A stretch of DNA of 19,012 bases from Luminiphilus sp. (GCA_024638905.1 JAHEJH010000015.1:1-19012), one strand, 5' to 3'; positions 7,874-16,184 are shown, counted from the first letter of the stretch. The notes: generated by a model not told the origin, from the sequence alone. Numbers and translations: made by a program.

Positions 7874-9090
7874 TGCGCACGCTGTTGTCGCTTTTCTTTG
7901 GCATGGCCTTGCTCACCGGTTGCGTGTCGGAGACGGTCAAGTCGACCTCCGTGCCCGTGCTCGATGCGCCCGCCACGCTCACGCCAGAAGCAGAGTTGCT
8001 CGATGTTGGCGTCGTCATACTGGATCCGGGCATCAGCAGTGTTGAGGACGAGGAGCAGGTCTACCCCGAGGTGCGCAAAGCCGAAGCCACCTTTATGGCA
8101 ACGGAGCTCGCCGAAGTGCTCACCGAGCAAGGTGGCTGGGGCGCTGTCAGAGTCGTGCCAGACGATCGACAATTTTCTGATCTACTCGTGCGCGGCACCA
8201 TACTGCGCTCGGATGGCGAGGCGCTGGAGCTGAAAATTCTGGTGAGTGACGCGCGCGGCACACTCTGGCTCGACAAGCGCTATCAAGGGATCACCAGCCG
8301 CTACGCCTATGAACAGGGCACACGCGTCAAGCAGGATCCGTTTCTCGCGGTGTATCGCATGATCGCCAACGACATGCTGGCCATCTTTAACCGACTCCCC
8401 TCCGAAGACCGCGTCACTATCCGCCAGGTAGCAGAGATGCGTTTCGCCCGGGATTTCGCCGACGGCGCCTTTGCGGATTACCTCGAGGAAGATGACAAAG
8501 GCGAGATCAGCCTGCGCCGATTACCGGCAGAGGATGACCCCATGCTGAACCGTGTGCGCGGTCTGCGACAACGCCACTATGTCTTTGTCGATACGCTTCA
8601 AGGCCACTACTCAGGCTTTGCCGAGGACATGTACAGCCCCTATCAGGAGTGGCGAAAGGCCAGCTACGAGGAGACCGTCGCGCTCCGTGAACTGGAGAGC
8701 GAGGCGCAGCGCGAGATGATTGCTGGCGGTGCAGCGATCCTCGCAGGCGTGCTCGCCCAGACATCGGGTAGCCGCACCACACGCAGCGCCGGTGCCGTTG
8801 GCGTCATCGGCGGTGGCGCTTTGCTCAAAAGCGGCTTGGAGAAACGCGCCGAATCCAATATTCACTCACTGGCACTGGAAGAACTGGGGCAATCATTAGA
8901 CGCCGAAATAACGCCGAGGGTGATCGAGCTTGAGGATCGCACGGTGCGCCTGACGGGCAACGTGGAAGACCAATACGATCAGTGGCGCGAGCTGCTGGCC
9001 GATATCTACGCCGCGGAGCTCGCCGCGCTGGAGCCGCCGGCTCCACCCGCCGGCAGCCTGCCTGCAACCCCTGAATCGCAGGACTCGTGA
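7870..9090 (+). CDS. Lipoprotein with alpha/beta domain and Gly/Ala hydrophobic segment
   Basis: This 406-residue lipoprotein overlaps the previous gene by 4 bases (ATGA). Lipobox LTGC gives lipidation at Cys18, with Val next, predicting outer-membrane sorting. Residues about 45-175 alternate strands and helices (LLDVGVVILDPGI, FMATELAEVLTEQGGWGAVRVVPDD, DLLVRGTILRSDGEALELKILVSDARG), a pattern like the CsgG or TolB N-terminal fold found in many periplasmic lipoproteins; this is fold resemblance only. Residues about 283-322 form a Gly/Ala-rich hydrophobic stretch flanked by charged helices, which could be a membrane-inserting or oligomerising glycine zipper. A Pro/Ala tail ends the protein. 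I do not recognise a named family. Its position between a TonB-like protein and PEGA proteins suggests an outer-membrane-side component. Confidence 0.75.
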   Translation: MMRTLLSLFFGMALLTGCVSETVKSTSVPVLDAPATLTPEAELLDVGVVILDPGISSVEDEEQVYPEVRKAEATFMATELAEVLTEQGGWGAVRVVPDDRQFSDLLVRGTILRSDGEALELKILVSDARGTLWLDKRYQGITSRYAYEQGTRVKQDPFLAVYRMIANDMLAIFNRLPSEDRVTIRQVAEMRFARDFADGAFADYLEEDDKGEISLRRLPAEDDPMLNRVRGLRQRHYVFVDTLQGHYSGFAEDMYSPYQEWRKASYEETVALRELESEAQREMIAGGAAILAGVLAQTSGSRTTRSAGAVGVIGGGALLKSGLEKRAESNIHSLALEELGQSLDAEITPRVIELEDRTVRLTGNVEDQYDQWRELLADIYAAELAALEPPAPPAGSLPATPESQDS

Positions 9091-10613
9091 CCGACCACAA
9101 AGAGCAGCCCCTCTCCGCCACCACCTTCGAGCCCGCGCCAGCCAAAACAGAATCGGCTGACCCGGGGTCCGAGGGGGGACAACCGCGACTAGTGGTTATA
9201 GCCCTTGCCGCCGCCGCGGTGTTACTCATTTTCGTTTTCTTTATCCTGCCGCAGCTGGTGACGCCTGATGACGTCGGACCTAGCCTGACTGACACGCAAC
9301 GGGGGCCATCTTCTGCCAACGCCGCTACCCCGGGTAGCGTCGCCAACGACACGGGTAATGAACGCAGCCCCTTCGCCGAAGCGCAGGAAAGCACGCTGAG
9401 AAGAGCTGCGCAGGAGGTACTCCAGTCACTCCTGTCGCTGCAGGAATCGCTGGCAGAGCGCGGTGCTGCGAGATGGGGAGAACCCACCTATGGGGAGGCT
9501 TTGGGTCTTGCCGCAGCGGGCGATACCGCTTACCGGGAACGCGACTTCACTGCGGCCACCGCCGAGTACCAACTGGCGCTCGATCAGCTGCTTGAGCTCG
9601 AAGCCAGCCTACCCGAGCGCAGTGAGGCGCTCCACGACACGCTGGTCACGGCGATCGAGAACGGAGACGTACTGGCCGCTCAGGCACGCTTTACCGAGCT
9701 AGCCGAAATGGCGCCATCGGATATCCGGCTGATTGCGCTGGAAGATCGACTTGCCGCATTGCCAGCAGTGATCGCTGCTCTGGATACCGCCGCCGAGAGA
9801 GAGGCGTCGGGTGACCTGGGTGCCGCAGTTGAGGCTGCCACTGACGCCACGCGAGCAGACCCCGCCCACCAGCGGGCAGCCGCCCGCCTGAATGAGCTGC
9901 GCACTGCGCTAACACGTCAGCAATTCACCGACGCCATGACCGCGGGGTACGGCGCCATGGGGGCGAAGGCCTTCGACAACGCAGAGCAACAATTCCGCGC
10001 CGCTGCGAAGCTGATACCCGGCGCGCCGGAGCCCGGTGCTGCACTGATTGAACTGGAGCAGGCCCGCACCCAGAACACCTTGCTGGGGTTGCGTGAACAA
10101 GGCACCCAAGCCGAGCGCGAGGAGCGCTGGGCCGACGCGGTGGATCTATACGAGAAAGCCCTTAAGATCGACGCACTCATGCTATTCGCCACAGAAGGTG
10201 TGGCACGCGCCGAGCCGAGGGCTGACCTGGACACACGGCTGGAGACCATGCCAAAGGAGCGCGACCGCCTCATCGACGCTCGTATCATGCGCCTCGCACA
10301 AGAAACACTTGCCGAGGCAGAAGCGATTGCCGACCCCGGCCCACGTTTGCAGGCGCAAATGACCGCGGCGCGCGATACCCTCGCCTATGCCAGCACCCCT
10401 GTGGCGGTGACCATGACCTCCGATGGACTCACCGACATCACGCTGTTGCGCGTCAGGCGGCTGGGCACGCTGGCAGAACAAACACTGTCGCTGCGTCCCG
10501 GCGTTTATACCGCCGTGGGCATCCGCAACGGTTACCGCGACGTGCGGATCAAATTCGAAGTGCGACCCGACCAAGCGAATGCGGTCGAGGTACGCTGTGT
10601 CGAGACGATTTGA
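9087..10613 (+). CDS. Single-pass membrane TPR protein with C-terminal PEGA-like domain
   Basis: This 508-residue protein starts at GTG 9087, overlapping the previous stop by 4 bases (GTGA). It has a hydrophilic cytoplasmic N-terminus (1-33) with the short motif ATTFEP (11-16), one transmembrane helix (about 34-57) and a periplasmic remainder. Residues about 100-380 are helical repeats of TPR character (AAGDTAYRERDFTAATAEYQLALD; AEREERWADAVDLYEKALK). Residues about 436-506 resemble a PEGA-like beta domain, with LSLRPGVYTAVGIRNGYRDV matching the usual PGxYxV...GY.....  pattern. It carries no lipobox and no catalytic motif. The next gene shares both the N-terminal motif and the PEGA element, so the two proteins probably assemble together as an inner-membrane scaffold. 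Stop-to-start distance to the next gene is 9 bases. Confidence 0.8.
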   Translation: MTDHKEQPLSATTFEPAPAKTESADPGSEGGQPRLVVIALAAAAVLLIFVFFILPQLVTPDDVGPSLTDTQRGPSSANAATPGSVANDTGNERSPFAEAQESTLRRAAQEVLQSLLSLQESLAERGAARWGEPTYGEALGLAAAGDTAYRERDFTAATAEYQLALDQLLELEASLPERSEALHDTLVTAIENGDVLAAQARFTELAEMAPSDIRLIALEDRLAALPAVIAALDTAAEREASGDLGAAVEAATDATRADPAHQRAAARLNELRTALTRQQFTDAMTAGYGAMGAKAFDNAEQQFRAAAKLIPGAPEPGAALIELEQARTQNTLLGLREQGTQAEREERWADAVDLYEKALKIDALMLFATEGVARAEPRADLDTRLETMPKERDRLIDARIMRLAQETLAEAEAIADPGPRLQAQMTAARDTLAYASTPVAVTMTSDGLTDITLLRVRRLGTLAEQTLSLRPGVYTAVGIRNGYRDVRIKFEVRPDQANAVEVRCVETI

Positions 10614-10622
10614 GCTAGCACC

Positions 10623-12746
10623 ATGACCGAACGCGACTCTGACAGCGACACACCTGACACCCTAAAGCCTGACGCGTTCTCGCCGGCAACGCCCTCGCAG
10701 GGCGGTGACCAGTTGGCAGCGACCGCCTTCGAACCGCTGAGTCAGTCATCCCAGCAAAAACAGCGTGTCAATGCGACCCAGATTGCGCTCGGCGTTGCCG
10801 GGGTGCTGATCGCTGCGCTGCTGTTTTTTCTCTTCACCGCGCGCTCCCTCACCCTGAACATTGATGCCGAGGCGGAACCCGACTTCTCACTGAGTGGACT
10901 GAACTGGTCCTTTGGAGAGCGGCTTCTGGTGCGACCGGGGAACTACACGCTCTCGATTAACGCCGAGGGGTATCACCCCTACGAGCAAACCATTACGGTG
11001 GGCGATGCCGGTACCCAGCAGCTCGATATTCGCCTTGCCCCCCTTCCCGGCACGGTGACCATCGCCACGCAACCCGCTGGCGGCGAGATCATTCTGGATG
11101 AGCTGTCCCTGGGGTCTGCGCCGCTGGTGGACCTGACGCTCGAGGCAGGCGTTTACCGTGTTGAAGCCGTGCTCGATCGCTATCAGCGCTGGCAAGGACA
11201 AATCGACGTCGTCGGCCGTAACCAGAGCCAAACGGTGGACGTCGTGTTGTTGCCGGATTGGGCGAACGTCCGCTTCAGTGCCACGCCCGCCACCGTGACC
11301 GCAAGCATCGATGGCCAGCCCGCCGAGACAACTGCCACCGGTGTGGAAGTGCTCTCGGGCGAGCGCGAGCTGACGCTCAGCGCACCGGGCTTCATGCCCC
11401 TGTCGCTGCCTTTGAGCATCGTGGCGGGTGTGGATCAGGACCTCGGCGCGGTGACCCTGACCCCGGCCGATGCCACTCTGACGCTCAAGAGCACGCCACC
11501 GGGTGCAGGTGTGACGGTGGACGGCGCGTTCGCCGGCCTGACACCGCTGGTTGTGCCCCTGAGTCCCGGCGATCGCCACGCCATCAGTCTCTCCAAGGCG
11601 GGCTACCTCGGCGCCAGCCTCTCACTGACTTTGGCCCGGGGGGAAACTGCCAGTCGGGCCATCACGTTGAAACCCGAGTTGGGTGAGGTGCGTTTTGCCA
11701 TCGAGCCGGCAGAGGCGGACATACTGATTAACGGGCAGCGCGTGGGCTCGGGGAGTCAAAGCCTCTCTCTCCCAGCGGTGCAACAGCGTATCGCGGTGCA
11801 ACTTGACGGGTATGCCACCTTCGAGACCGAGGTACTGCCCAAACCCGGGCTACCGCAGCAGATCAGCGTGACGCTTTTGACCGAGGCCGCAGCGCGTAAG
11901 GCGGCGATGACGCCGACGATCGCCACGCCATTGGGCCAAACGCTGCTGCTGGTGGACCCCTCAGTAGAAGCCCAGAACCCCTTCACCATGGGCGCGTCGC
12001 GTCGCGACCCGGGACGGCGTGCCAACGAAGTCGAACATCCGGTTGAATTGCGGCGCGCTTTCTACCTTGCGAGCACCGAGACCACCAACGCGCAGTTCCG
12101 CCAGTACGAGGCCACCCATGACTCGGGCCTGATCGAGAGCTACTCACTCGATCGCGACCACCAGCCGGTGGCAGGTATCAGCTGGCAGCAAGCAGCCAGC
12201 TTCTGTAACTGGCTGAGCCGGCTCGAGGGCCTGCCGCCTTTTTATCGCGAGAACCAGGGCATCATCATCGGCTTTAATCCCAGTAGCACCGGCTACCGTT
12301 TGCCCAGCGAGGCAGAGTGGGCCTTTGCTGCCCGGGTAGAAGGCGATGCCCTACGACGATTTGCCTGGGGAGATGACTTCCCCCCGAGCGCTGTTGTGAC
12401 CAACGTGGCCGACAACACCTCGGCACTCGTCACGGGGCGCATTCTCAATGGCTACACAGATCAATTTGTCGTCTCGGCGCCGGTGGGGAGCTTCCCTGCA
12501 AACCATCGCGGATTGCACGATATGGGTGGTAATGTTGCCGAATGGGTACACGACGGTTACGCCATCCCCTCTGCGAATGCCGAGCTCGCGATCGATCCAT
12601 TGGGCGCGCAGCGCGGCGACAACTACACCATTCGCGGTGGCAGCTGGGCACTCAGTCGTTTGTCCGAGCTGCGCCTGACTTTCAGGGACTACGGGGAGCG
12701 CGGACGTGACGATCTCGGCTTCAGGATTGCGCGCTATGCGGAATAA
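10623..12746 (+). CDS. Membrane-anchored PEGA-repeat protein with a degenerate FGE-sulfatase domain
   Basis: This 707-residue protein has a cytoplasmic tail (1-50) with ATAFEP at 33-38, a transmembrane helix (about 52-73), and about five PEGA-like beta repeats (roughly 75-140, 142-210, 213-280, 283-350, 353-420; for example VRPGNYTLSINAEGYHPY and STPPGAGVTVDGAFAGLTPL). Residues about 438-705 are a sulfatase-modifying factor/FGE-sulfatase domain: NPFTMGA, STETTNAQF, PVAGISWQQAASFCNWLS, YRLPSEAEWAFAAR, GLHDMGGNVAEWV, IRGGSW and DDLGFRIAR. Aerobic formylglycine-generating enzyme uses two cysteines just after GGS[WY]; here the segment reads GGSWALSRLSEL and has neither, so formylglycine synthesis is unlikely. 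The domain is probably a periplasmic binding module, as in other non-enzymatic members such as TagR of type VI secretion signalling. No sulfatase gene is nearby. Confidence 0.88.
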   Translation: MTERDSDSDTPDTLKPDAFSPATPSQGGDQLAATAFEPLSQSSQQKQRVNATQIALGVAGVLIAALLFFLFTARSLTLNIDAEAEPDFSLSGLNWSFGERLLVRPGNYTLSINAEGYHPYEQTITVGDAGTQQLDIRLAPLPGTVTIATQPAGGEIILDELSLGSAPLVDLTLEAGVYRVEAVLDRYQRWQGQIDVVGRNQSQTVDVVLLPDWANVRFSATPATVTASIDGQPAETTATGVEVLSGERELTLSAPGFMPLSLPLSIVAGVDQDLGAVTLTPADATLTLKSTPPGAGVTVDGAFAGLTPLVVPLSPGDRHAISLSKAGYLGASLSLTLARGETASRAITLKPELGEVRFAIEPAEADILINGQRVGSGSQSLSLPAVQQRIAVQLDGYATFETEVLPKPGLPQQISVTLLTEAAARKAAMTPTIATPLGQTLLLVDPSVEAQNPFTMGASRRDPGRRANEVEHPVELRRAFYLASTETTNAQFRQYEATHDSGLIESYSLDRDHQPVAGISWQQAASFCNWLSRLEGLPPFYRENQGIIIGFNPSSTGYRLPSEAEWAFAARVEGDALRRFAWGDDFPPSAVVTNVADNTSALVTGRILNGYTDQFVVSAPVGSFPANHRGLHDMGGNVAEWVHDGYAIPSANAELAIDPLGAQRGDNYTIRGGSWALSRLSELRLTFRDYGERGRDDLGFRIARYAE

Positions 12747-13002
12747 CGTGCTAGCGCGCTTTGTGAGCGTCACATCAATGGCTGCGCTGCTCAGCATGTT
12801 GCTGATTGCCCCTGCCTTTGCGCAGGGGGCCGCCGAGCCCGAGGAGTCGGTAACGTCGTCGGAGAGCGCCGACACCAGCGATGAACCAACCAGCGAACCA
12901 GCGGCCGCGCCGGCCGCCATCAAATCGGGTGCCGTGCTCGACTATGAACCCACCGAATCCATCTCAGAGGATCTCTCTGTGTCCTTTCCCGTGGATATCT
13001 GA
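12736..13002 (+). CDS. Small secreted protein of unknown function (88 residues)
   Basis: The frame begins at ATG 12736, overlapping the end of the PEGA/FGE gene by 11 bases; AGGA lies 9 bases upstream. A GTG at 12748 is an alternative, but the ATG adds the Arg of the signal-peptide n-region. Residues 1-29 are a clear Sec signal peptide (core SMAALLSMLLIAPAFA, cleavage before Gln30). The mature 59 residues are an acidic Ser/Glu/Pro/Ala stretch followed by GAVLDYEPTESISEDLSVSFPVDI, which ends the protein and looks like the functional part. It has no Cys and no lipobox. It immediately precedes the channel subunit (18-base gap), so a small periplasmic partner or plug for that complex is possible. 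I do not recognise a family. Confidence 0.7.
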   Translation: MRNNVLARFVSVTSMAALLSMLLIAPAFAQGAAEPEESVTSSESADTSDEPTSEPAAAPAAIKSGAVLDYEPTESISEDLSVSFPVDI

Positions 13003-13020
13003 GCCCGACAGGAGCCCCCT

Positions 13021-13824
13021 ATGAAGCTGCGTTTACCCTCAGAGTTCCTCTATCAGGTGTTTGCCCTGCTGTTCGCAGTGATCGTAGTACACGCCGCCTA
13101 CGTTGGCGTCATTCGCCCCAGCGCAGACTCACAGCTTGCGGTTCAGGCAGCGCAACAGGCGGCGGGCGAAGCTCCTGCTGGTAACCGCTCGCTCGCGATC
13201 GTGATCAAGGACTACGAGCAGGAGGCCTGCTTTATTTTGATGCTCTGGGCACTGGCGATCATGGGCCTCAAGGCTTCCCGTACCCGTTCCGAAGCACAGA
13301 TGCTCAATAGCGATCTGATTGCCATCCCTGAAGGCACCAGCATTCTTCCCCGGGACGCCCGGGAGCAGTCACGATCGCTCGAGGCGCTGCCCGCTGAAGA
13401 ACAGGACTACCTGCTACCCCGGGCACTGGGGAATGCGCTGAGCCGCTTCACCACCACCGGCAGTATTCCCGCGGTATCGGATGCCGTGCGCGAGCAGTGC
13501 GATATCGAAGCCGACCGGCTCGACTCGGAGCTCTCCATGGTTCGCTATATCTCCTGGGCGATTCCATCGATCGGCTTTATCGGCACGGTGCGTGGTATCG
13601 GCGACGCGCTGGGTCAGGCCTACAAGGCCGTTGAGGGCGATATCTCGGGCGTGACCGTGAGCCTCGGGGTGGCCTTTAACAGCACCTTCGTGGCCCTCGT
13701 TTTGTCGATCATCATCATGTTTGCGCTGCACCAACTACAGCTGTCCCAGGAGCGACTGGTGCTCAACACCCAGCGCTACATCGACCGCCATCTGCTGCGA
13801 CACCTGTCGGTGCCGCGCGGCTGA
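13021..13824 (+). CDS. MotA/TolQ/ExbB-type proton channel subunit
   Basis: This 267-residue inner-membrane protein has helices at about 9-31, 67-83, 175-197 and 213-236, with a cytoplasmic loop (84-174) between the second and third, a MotA-like four-helix topology. The conserved channel core is clear: YISWAIPSIGFIGTVRGIG (176-194) matches the PxIGLLGTVxGI signature of TolQ/ExbB, and VSLGVAFNSTFVALVLSIIIMF (213-234) matches the last helix with its polar Thr222. In characterised relatives a pentamer of this subunit surrounds a dimer of ExbD/TolR/MotB helices and proton flow drives rotation. Here no separate ExbD gene is visible, and the VWA proteins downstream are the best candidates for that role. 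A strong Shine-Dalgarno (AGGAG, 13010-13014) precedes the ATG; the stop overlaps the next start by one base. Confidence 0.88.
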   Translation: MKLRLPSEFLYQVFALLFAVIVVHAAYVGVIRPSADSQLAVQAAQQAAGEAPAGNRSLAIVIKDYEQEACFILMLWALAIMGLKASRTRSEAQMLNSDLIAIPEGTSILPRDAREQSRSLEALPAEEQDYLLPRALGNALSRFTTTGSIPAVSDAVREQCDIEADRLDSELSMVRYISWAIPSIGFIGTVRGIGDALGQAYKAVEGDISGVTVSLGVAFNSTFVALVLSIIIMFALHQLQLSQERLVLNTQRYIDRHLLRHLSVPRG

Positions 13825-15080
13825 TGCGACTGCTCGATTGCAACGACGCGTCACTGCGCCTGTGGAACGACGGCGACGCGCTCTGGTCACCCGGCGTTGT
13901 GTGGCTGAGCGGTGATCGCTATCAATTTGGCGAGCCAGCCTGGGCACAAGCCCGCCGCGCCCCAAGGGAAATCAGTAACCGCTATTGGCATCGGCTTTCG
14001 ACGCAGCCGCTGAGCCCGGCGCTGGGGCCCGCGCGGCACACTGCTGACCTCGTCCACGCCCACCTTGAAGCGCTGCTTAATGGCATGAGCGGCGATATCG
14101 CGCTGGCGATTCCCGGGGCGATGGAGTCCGGGCAGTTATCGCTGTTGCTTGGCATCCTGCAGACCCTGCCCGTTACCGCCAGCGCTGTGGTGCACCGCAG
14201 CGCGCTAGTGGGGGCTGCCGCGGGGCAATCCTGCGCCCATGTCGAACTGCAATTGCATCAGGCCAGTATTACGTTGGTTACCGTTGAGGATGGCGTCGCG
14301 CGGGCGGGCGATACCCAGCTTCTGCCAGGTCATGGTTTACTCGGCCTGATGGACGACATTGCAGAGCGGATTGGCGAACAGTTTGTGACCCAAACACGCT
14401 TCGACCCGCAACGACGCGCCGAGACCGAACAGGCGCTCTATTTACAACTCCCCGACCTGCTCCAAGCGCTGGGCACCCAAAGCGAAGTCAGTTGCTCAGT
14501 GGAGGGCCATACCGCACGCATCGCTGCGGATGCCCTGCGCCCTGTGGGTGCGGCATTTACTGCAGCACTCGCACCGCTGTTGCCCGCGGGTACCGCACAC
14601 ATTGCGCTAGACGCCCTGCTGTCTGCCCTACCCGGACTGGACCTGCCCGTGCAGGCCACTACGATCGGCCCAGAAGTCATCCCCCTGATCGCAGGCACTC
14701 TGGCGCCATCGACGGGGGAACTCCACTTCCAGCGTGAGGCACCCTGCGGCAGCACGACCTCATCCGGGCACGCCCCGGCCGAACCAAAACATTCCGCCGC
14801 TGCATCGGCGCAGGCCGACACAGAGCAGGAATCGCCGGAGCCCAGCCAAACGCCGGGCTCCGCAACCCACTCTCTTGTGGACGGGCATGCGGTGCCACTC
14901 AGCCCGGGCAAGCACATCACCGACGGCGTGAGCGCGGCTGAGTCCGGGGTCATCGACATTGCACCCGGCACCCCTGCTGAACTGAACGATCAGTCTGTTG
15001 CAGGGCGGGTCGCGGTCAATGCCGACGATAGACTGTGTACCGGCGGGGTCGAGGTGCGCTTCATCACTGTGGATCCGTGA
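13824..15080 (+). CDS. Degenerate Hsp70/actin-fold protein with a C-terminal FHA-like domain
   Basis: This 418-residue protein has no signal peptide or membrane helix, so it is probably cytoplasmic. Residues 1-60 (MRLLDCNDASLRLWNDGD, PGVVWL, FGEPAWAQARRAP) and 90-133 (DIALAIPGAMESGQLSLLLG, then VVHRSALVGAAA) follow the order of an Hsp70-like nucleotide-binding domain, including the region matching VPAYF...NEPTAAALAYG. The phosphate-binding loops are not canonical: DxGTT and DxGGGT are replaced by DCNDA and ELQLHQA, so ATPase activity is doubtful. Residues 302-347 are a Pro/Ser/Ala linker. Residues about 349-418 (ending AELNDQSVAGRVAVNADDRLCTGG-VEVRFITV) resemble the second half of an FHA domain. 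It probably serves as a cytoplasmic scaffold or regulator of the adjacent channel subunit. The fold assignment is inferred from pattern, not from close identity. Confidence 0.7.
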   Translation: MRLLDCNDASLRLWNDGDALWSPGVVWLSGDRYQFGEPAWAQARRAPREISNRYWHRLSTQPLSPALGPARHTADLVHAHLEALLNGMSGDIALAIPGAMESGQLSLLLGILQTLPVTASAVVHRSALVGAAAGQSCAHVELQLHQASITLVTVEDGVARAGDTQLLPGHGLLGLMDDIAERIGEQFVTQTRFDPQRRAETEQALYLQLPDLLQALGTQSEVSCSVEGHTARIAADALRPVGAAFTAALAPLLPAGTAHIALDALLSALPGLDLPVQATTIGPEVIPLIAGTLAPSTGELHFQREAPCGSTTSSGHAPAEPKHSAAASAQADTEQESPEPSQTPGSATHSLVDGHAVPLSPGKHITDGVSAAESGVIDIAPGTPAELNDQSVAGRVAVNADDRLCTGGVEVRFITVDP

Positions 15081-15083
15081 TTC

Positions 15084-16175
15084 GTGGCCAGACGCAAGCG
15101 ACAGTCCTCCACGTTTAACCTCAGCTTTCTCGACATCATGTCCTGCGGGTTCGGCGCGGTGGTGCTCGTATTCCTGATCATCGACCACTCCCTTGAAGTC
15201 GAGATCCGCACGGTGAATGCCGAAGTGCTGTCTGAAGTCGAGTTACTCGAGGAAGATATTCGGGAAGGCGAGGCGGGGCTGGTGCGCCTGCGCAATGCCC
15301 TAGACGATGCGGATCTGGATATCGTAGAGGCCGATGGCCTCGCCCGGCGCATCACCGAGGAGCTCAATGAGTACGAAGCACTGATCGCCTCGATCGAAGA
15401 ATCCGGCGTGAGTAACAGTGACGCCATTGCCAAACTGCAGGCTGAGATCAATCAGCTCGAGGAAGAGATTCGCCTACTCGAGGAAGCCTCCGAGGCTGAG
15501 GCCGGCCGGAGTGCCAGAGAGTTTGTAGGCGACGGAAACCGGCAATACCTCACGGGCCTGAACCTGGGCGGCCGGCGCATTGCCATTATGGTGGATACCT
15601 CGGCCAGCATGCTGGCGAATCAGTTGGTGAACGTGATTCGCCTGCGCAACATGGATCCCGAGCTACAAAAGCAAGCAGGCAAATGGACGCGGACGCTGGA
15701 CACTGTTGACTGGCTGACCGCCCAGCTGCCGGTGAATGCCCAGTTTCAGGTGATGACATTCAATACTGACGCCAAGCCCGCGCTGGCGGGCACCGAATCC
15801 CAGTGGCTGGAGGTGGCCGATACACCCAAGCTGGAGGCGATCAGTCTGGCGCTTCGTGAGCAAGTGCCGGCTGGCGGTACCAGCCTGCACAATGCCTTTG
15901 GCGCGCTGGCCGCCCTCCCCAGCCCGCCCGACAACATTTTCCTACTGACCGATGGCTTGCCGACTCAAGGTGAACGTGCCCCCCGGGGTAGCCGGGTCAG
16001 TGGCAACGAGCGCCTCAAGCATTTTCGCCAGGCCATTCGCCGCCTGCCACCGGGCGTACCGGTCAACACGATTCTGTTTCCGATGGAGGGCGATCCCATG
16101 GCCGCCTCAGAGTACTGGCAGCTGGCCCGCGCCTCCAACGGCAGTTTTCTATCGCCCTCAATAGACTGGCCCTGA
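15084..16175 (+). CDS. Membrane-anchored VWA protein with ExbD-like Asp-containing helix (first copy)
   Basis: This 363-residue protein starts at GTG 15084, 3 bases after the previous stop. A basic N-terminus (ARRKRQ) precedes a transmembrane segment at about 12-33 that begins FNLSFLDIMSCGFGAV and contains Asp17. Residues about 35-140 are a Glu/Leu-rich coiled coil. Residues about 163-360 are a VWA domain with a complete-looking MIDAS: D171-T-S173-A-S175, Thr266 in GGTSLHNAF and Asp290 in LLTDGLP. The charge pattern places the N-terminus inside and the coiled coil and VWA in the periplasm. A short cytoplasmic tail followed by one helix bearing a buried Asp is the arrangement of ExbD, TolR and MotB, and an ExbB-like gene lies two genes upstream. 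I infer that this protein is its partner. The VWA domain would bind a protein ligand through a divalent metal. Confidence 0.85.
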   Translation: MARRKRQSSTFNLSFLDIMSCGFGAVVLVFLIIDHSLEVEIRTVNAEVLSEVELLEEDIREGEAGLVRLRNALDDADLDIVEADGLARRITEELNEYEALIASIEESGVSNSDAIAKLQAEINQLEEEIRLLEEASEAEAGRSAREFVGDGNRQYLTGLNLGGRRIAIMVDTSASMLANQLVNVIRLRNMDPELQKQAGKWTRTLDTVDWLTAQLPVNAQFQVMTFNTDAKPALAGTESQWLEVADTPKLEAISLALREQVPAGGTSLHNAFGALAALPSPPDNIFLLTDGLPTQGERAPRGSRVSGNERLKHFRQAIRRLPPGVPVNTILFPMEGDPMAASEYWQLARASNGSFLSPSIDWP

Positions 16176-16184
16176 GACTCCGAT

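Noticed and set aside
10623..12746. Diversity-generating retroelement target, because FGE-sulfatase folds are common variable proteins
   Set aside because: No reverse transcriptase, no template repeat and no adenine-biased variable repeat is seen near the gene's 3' end.
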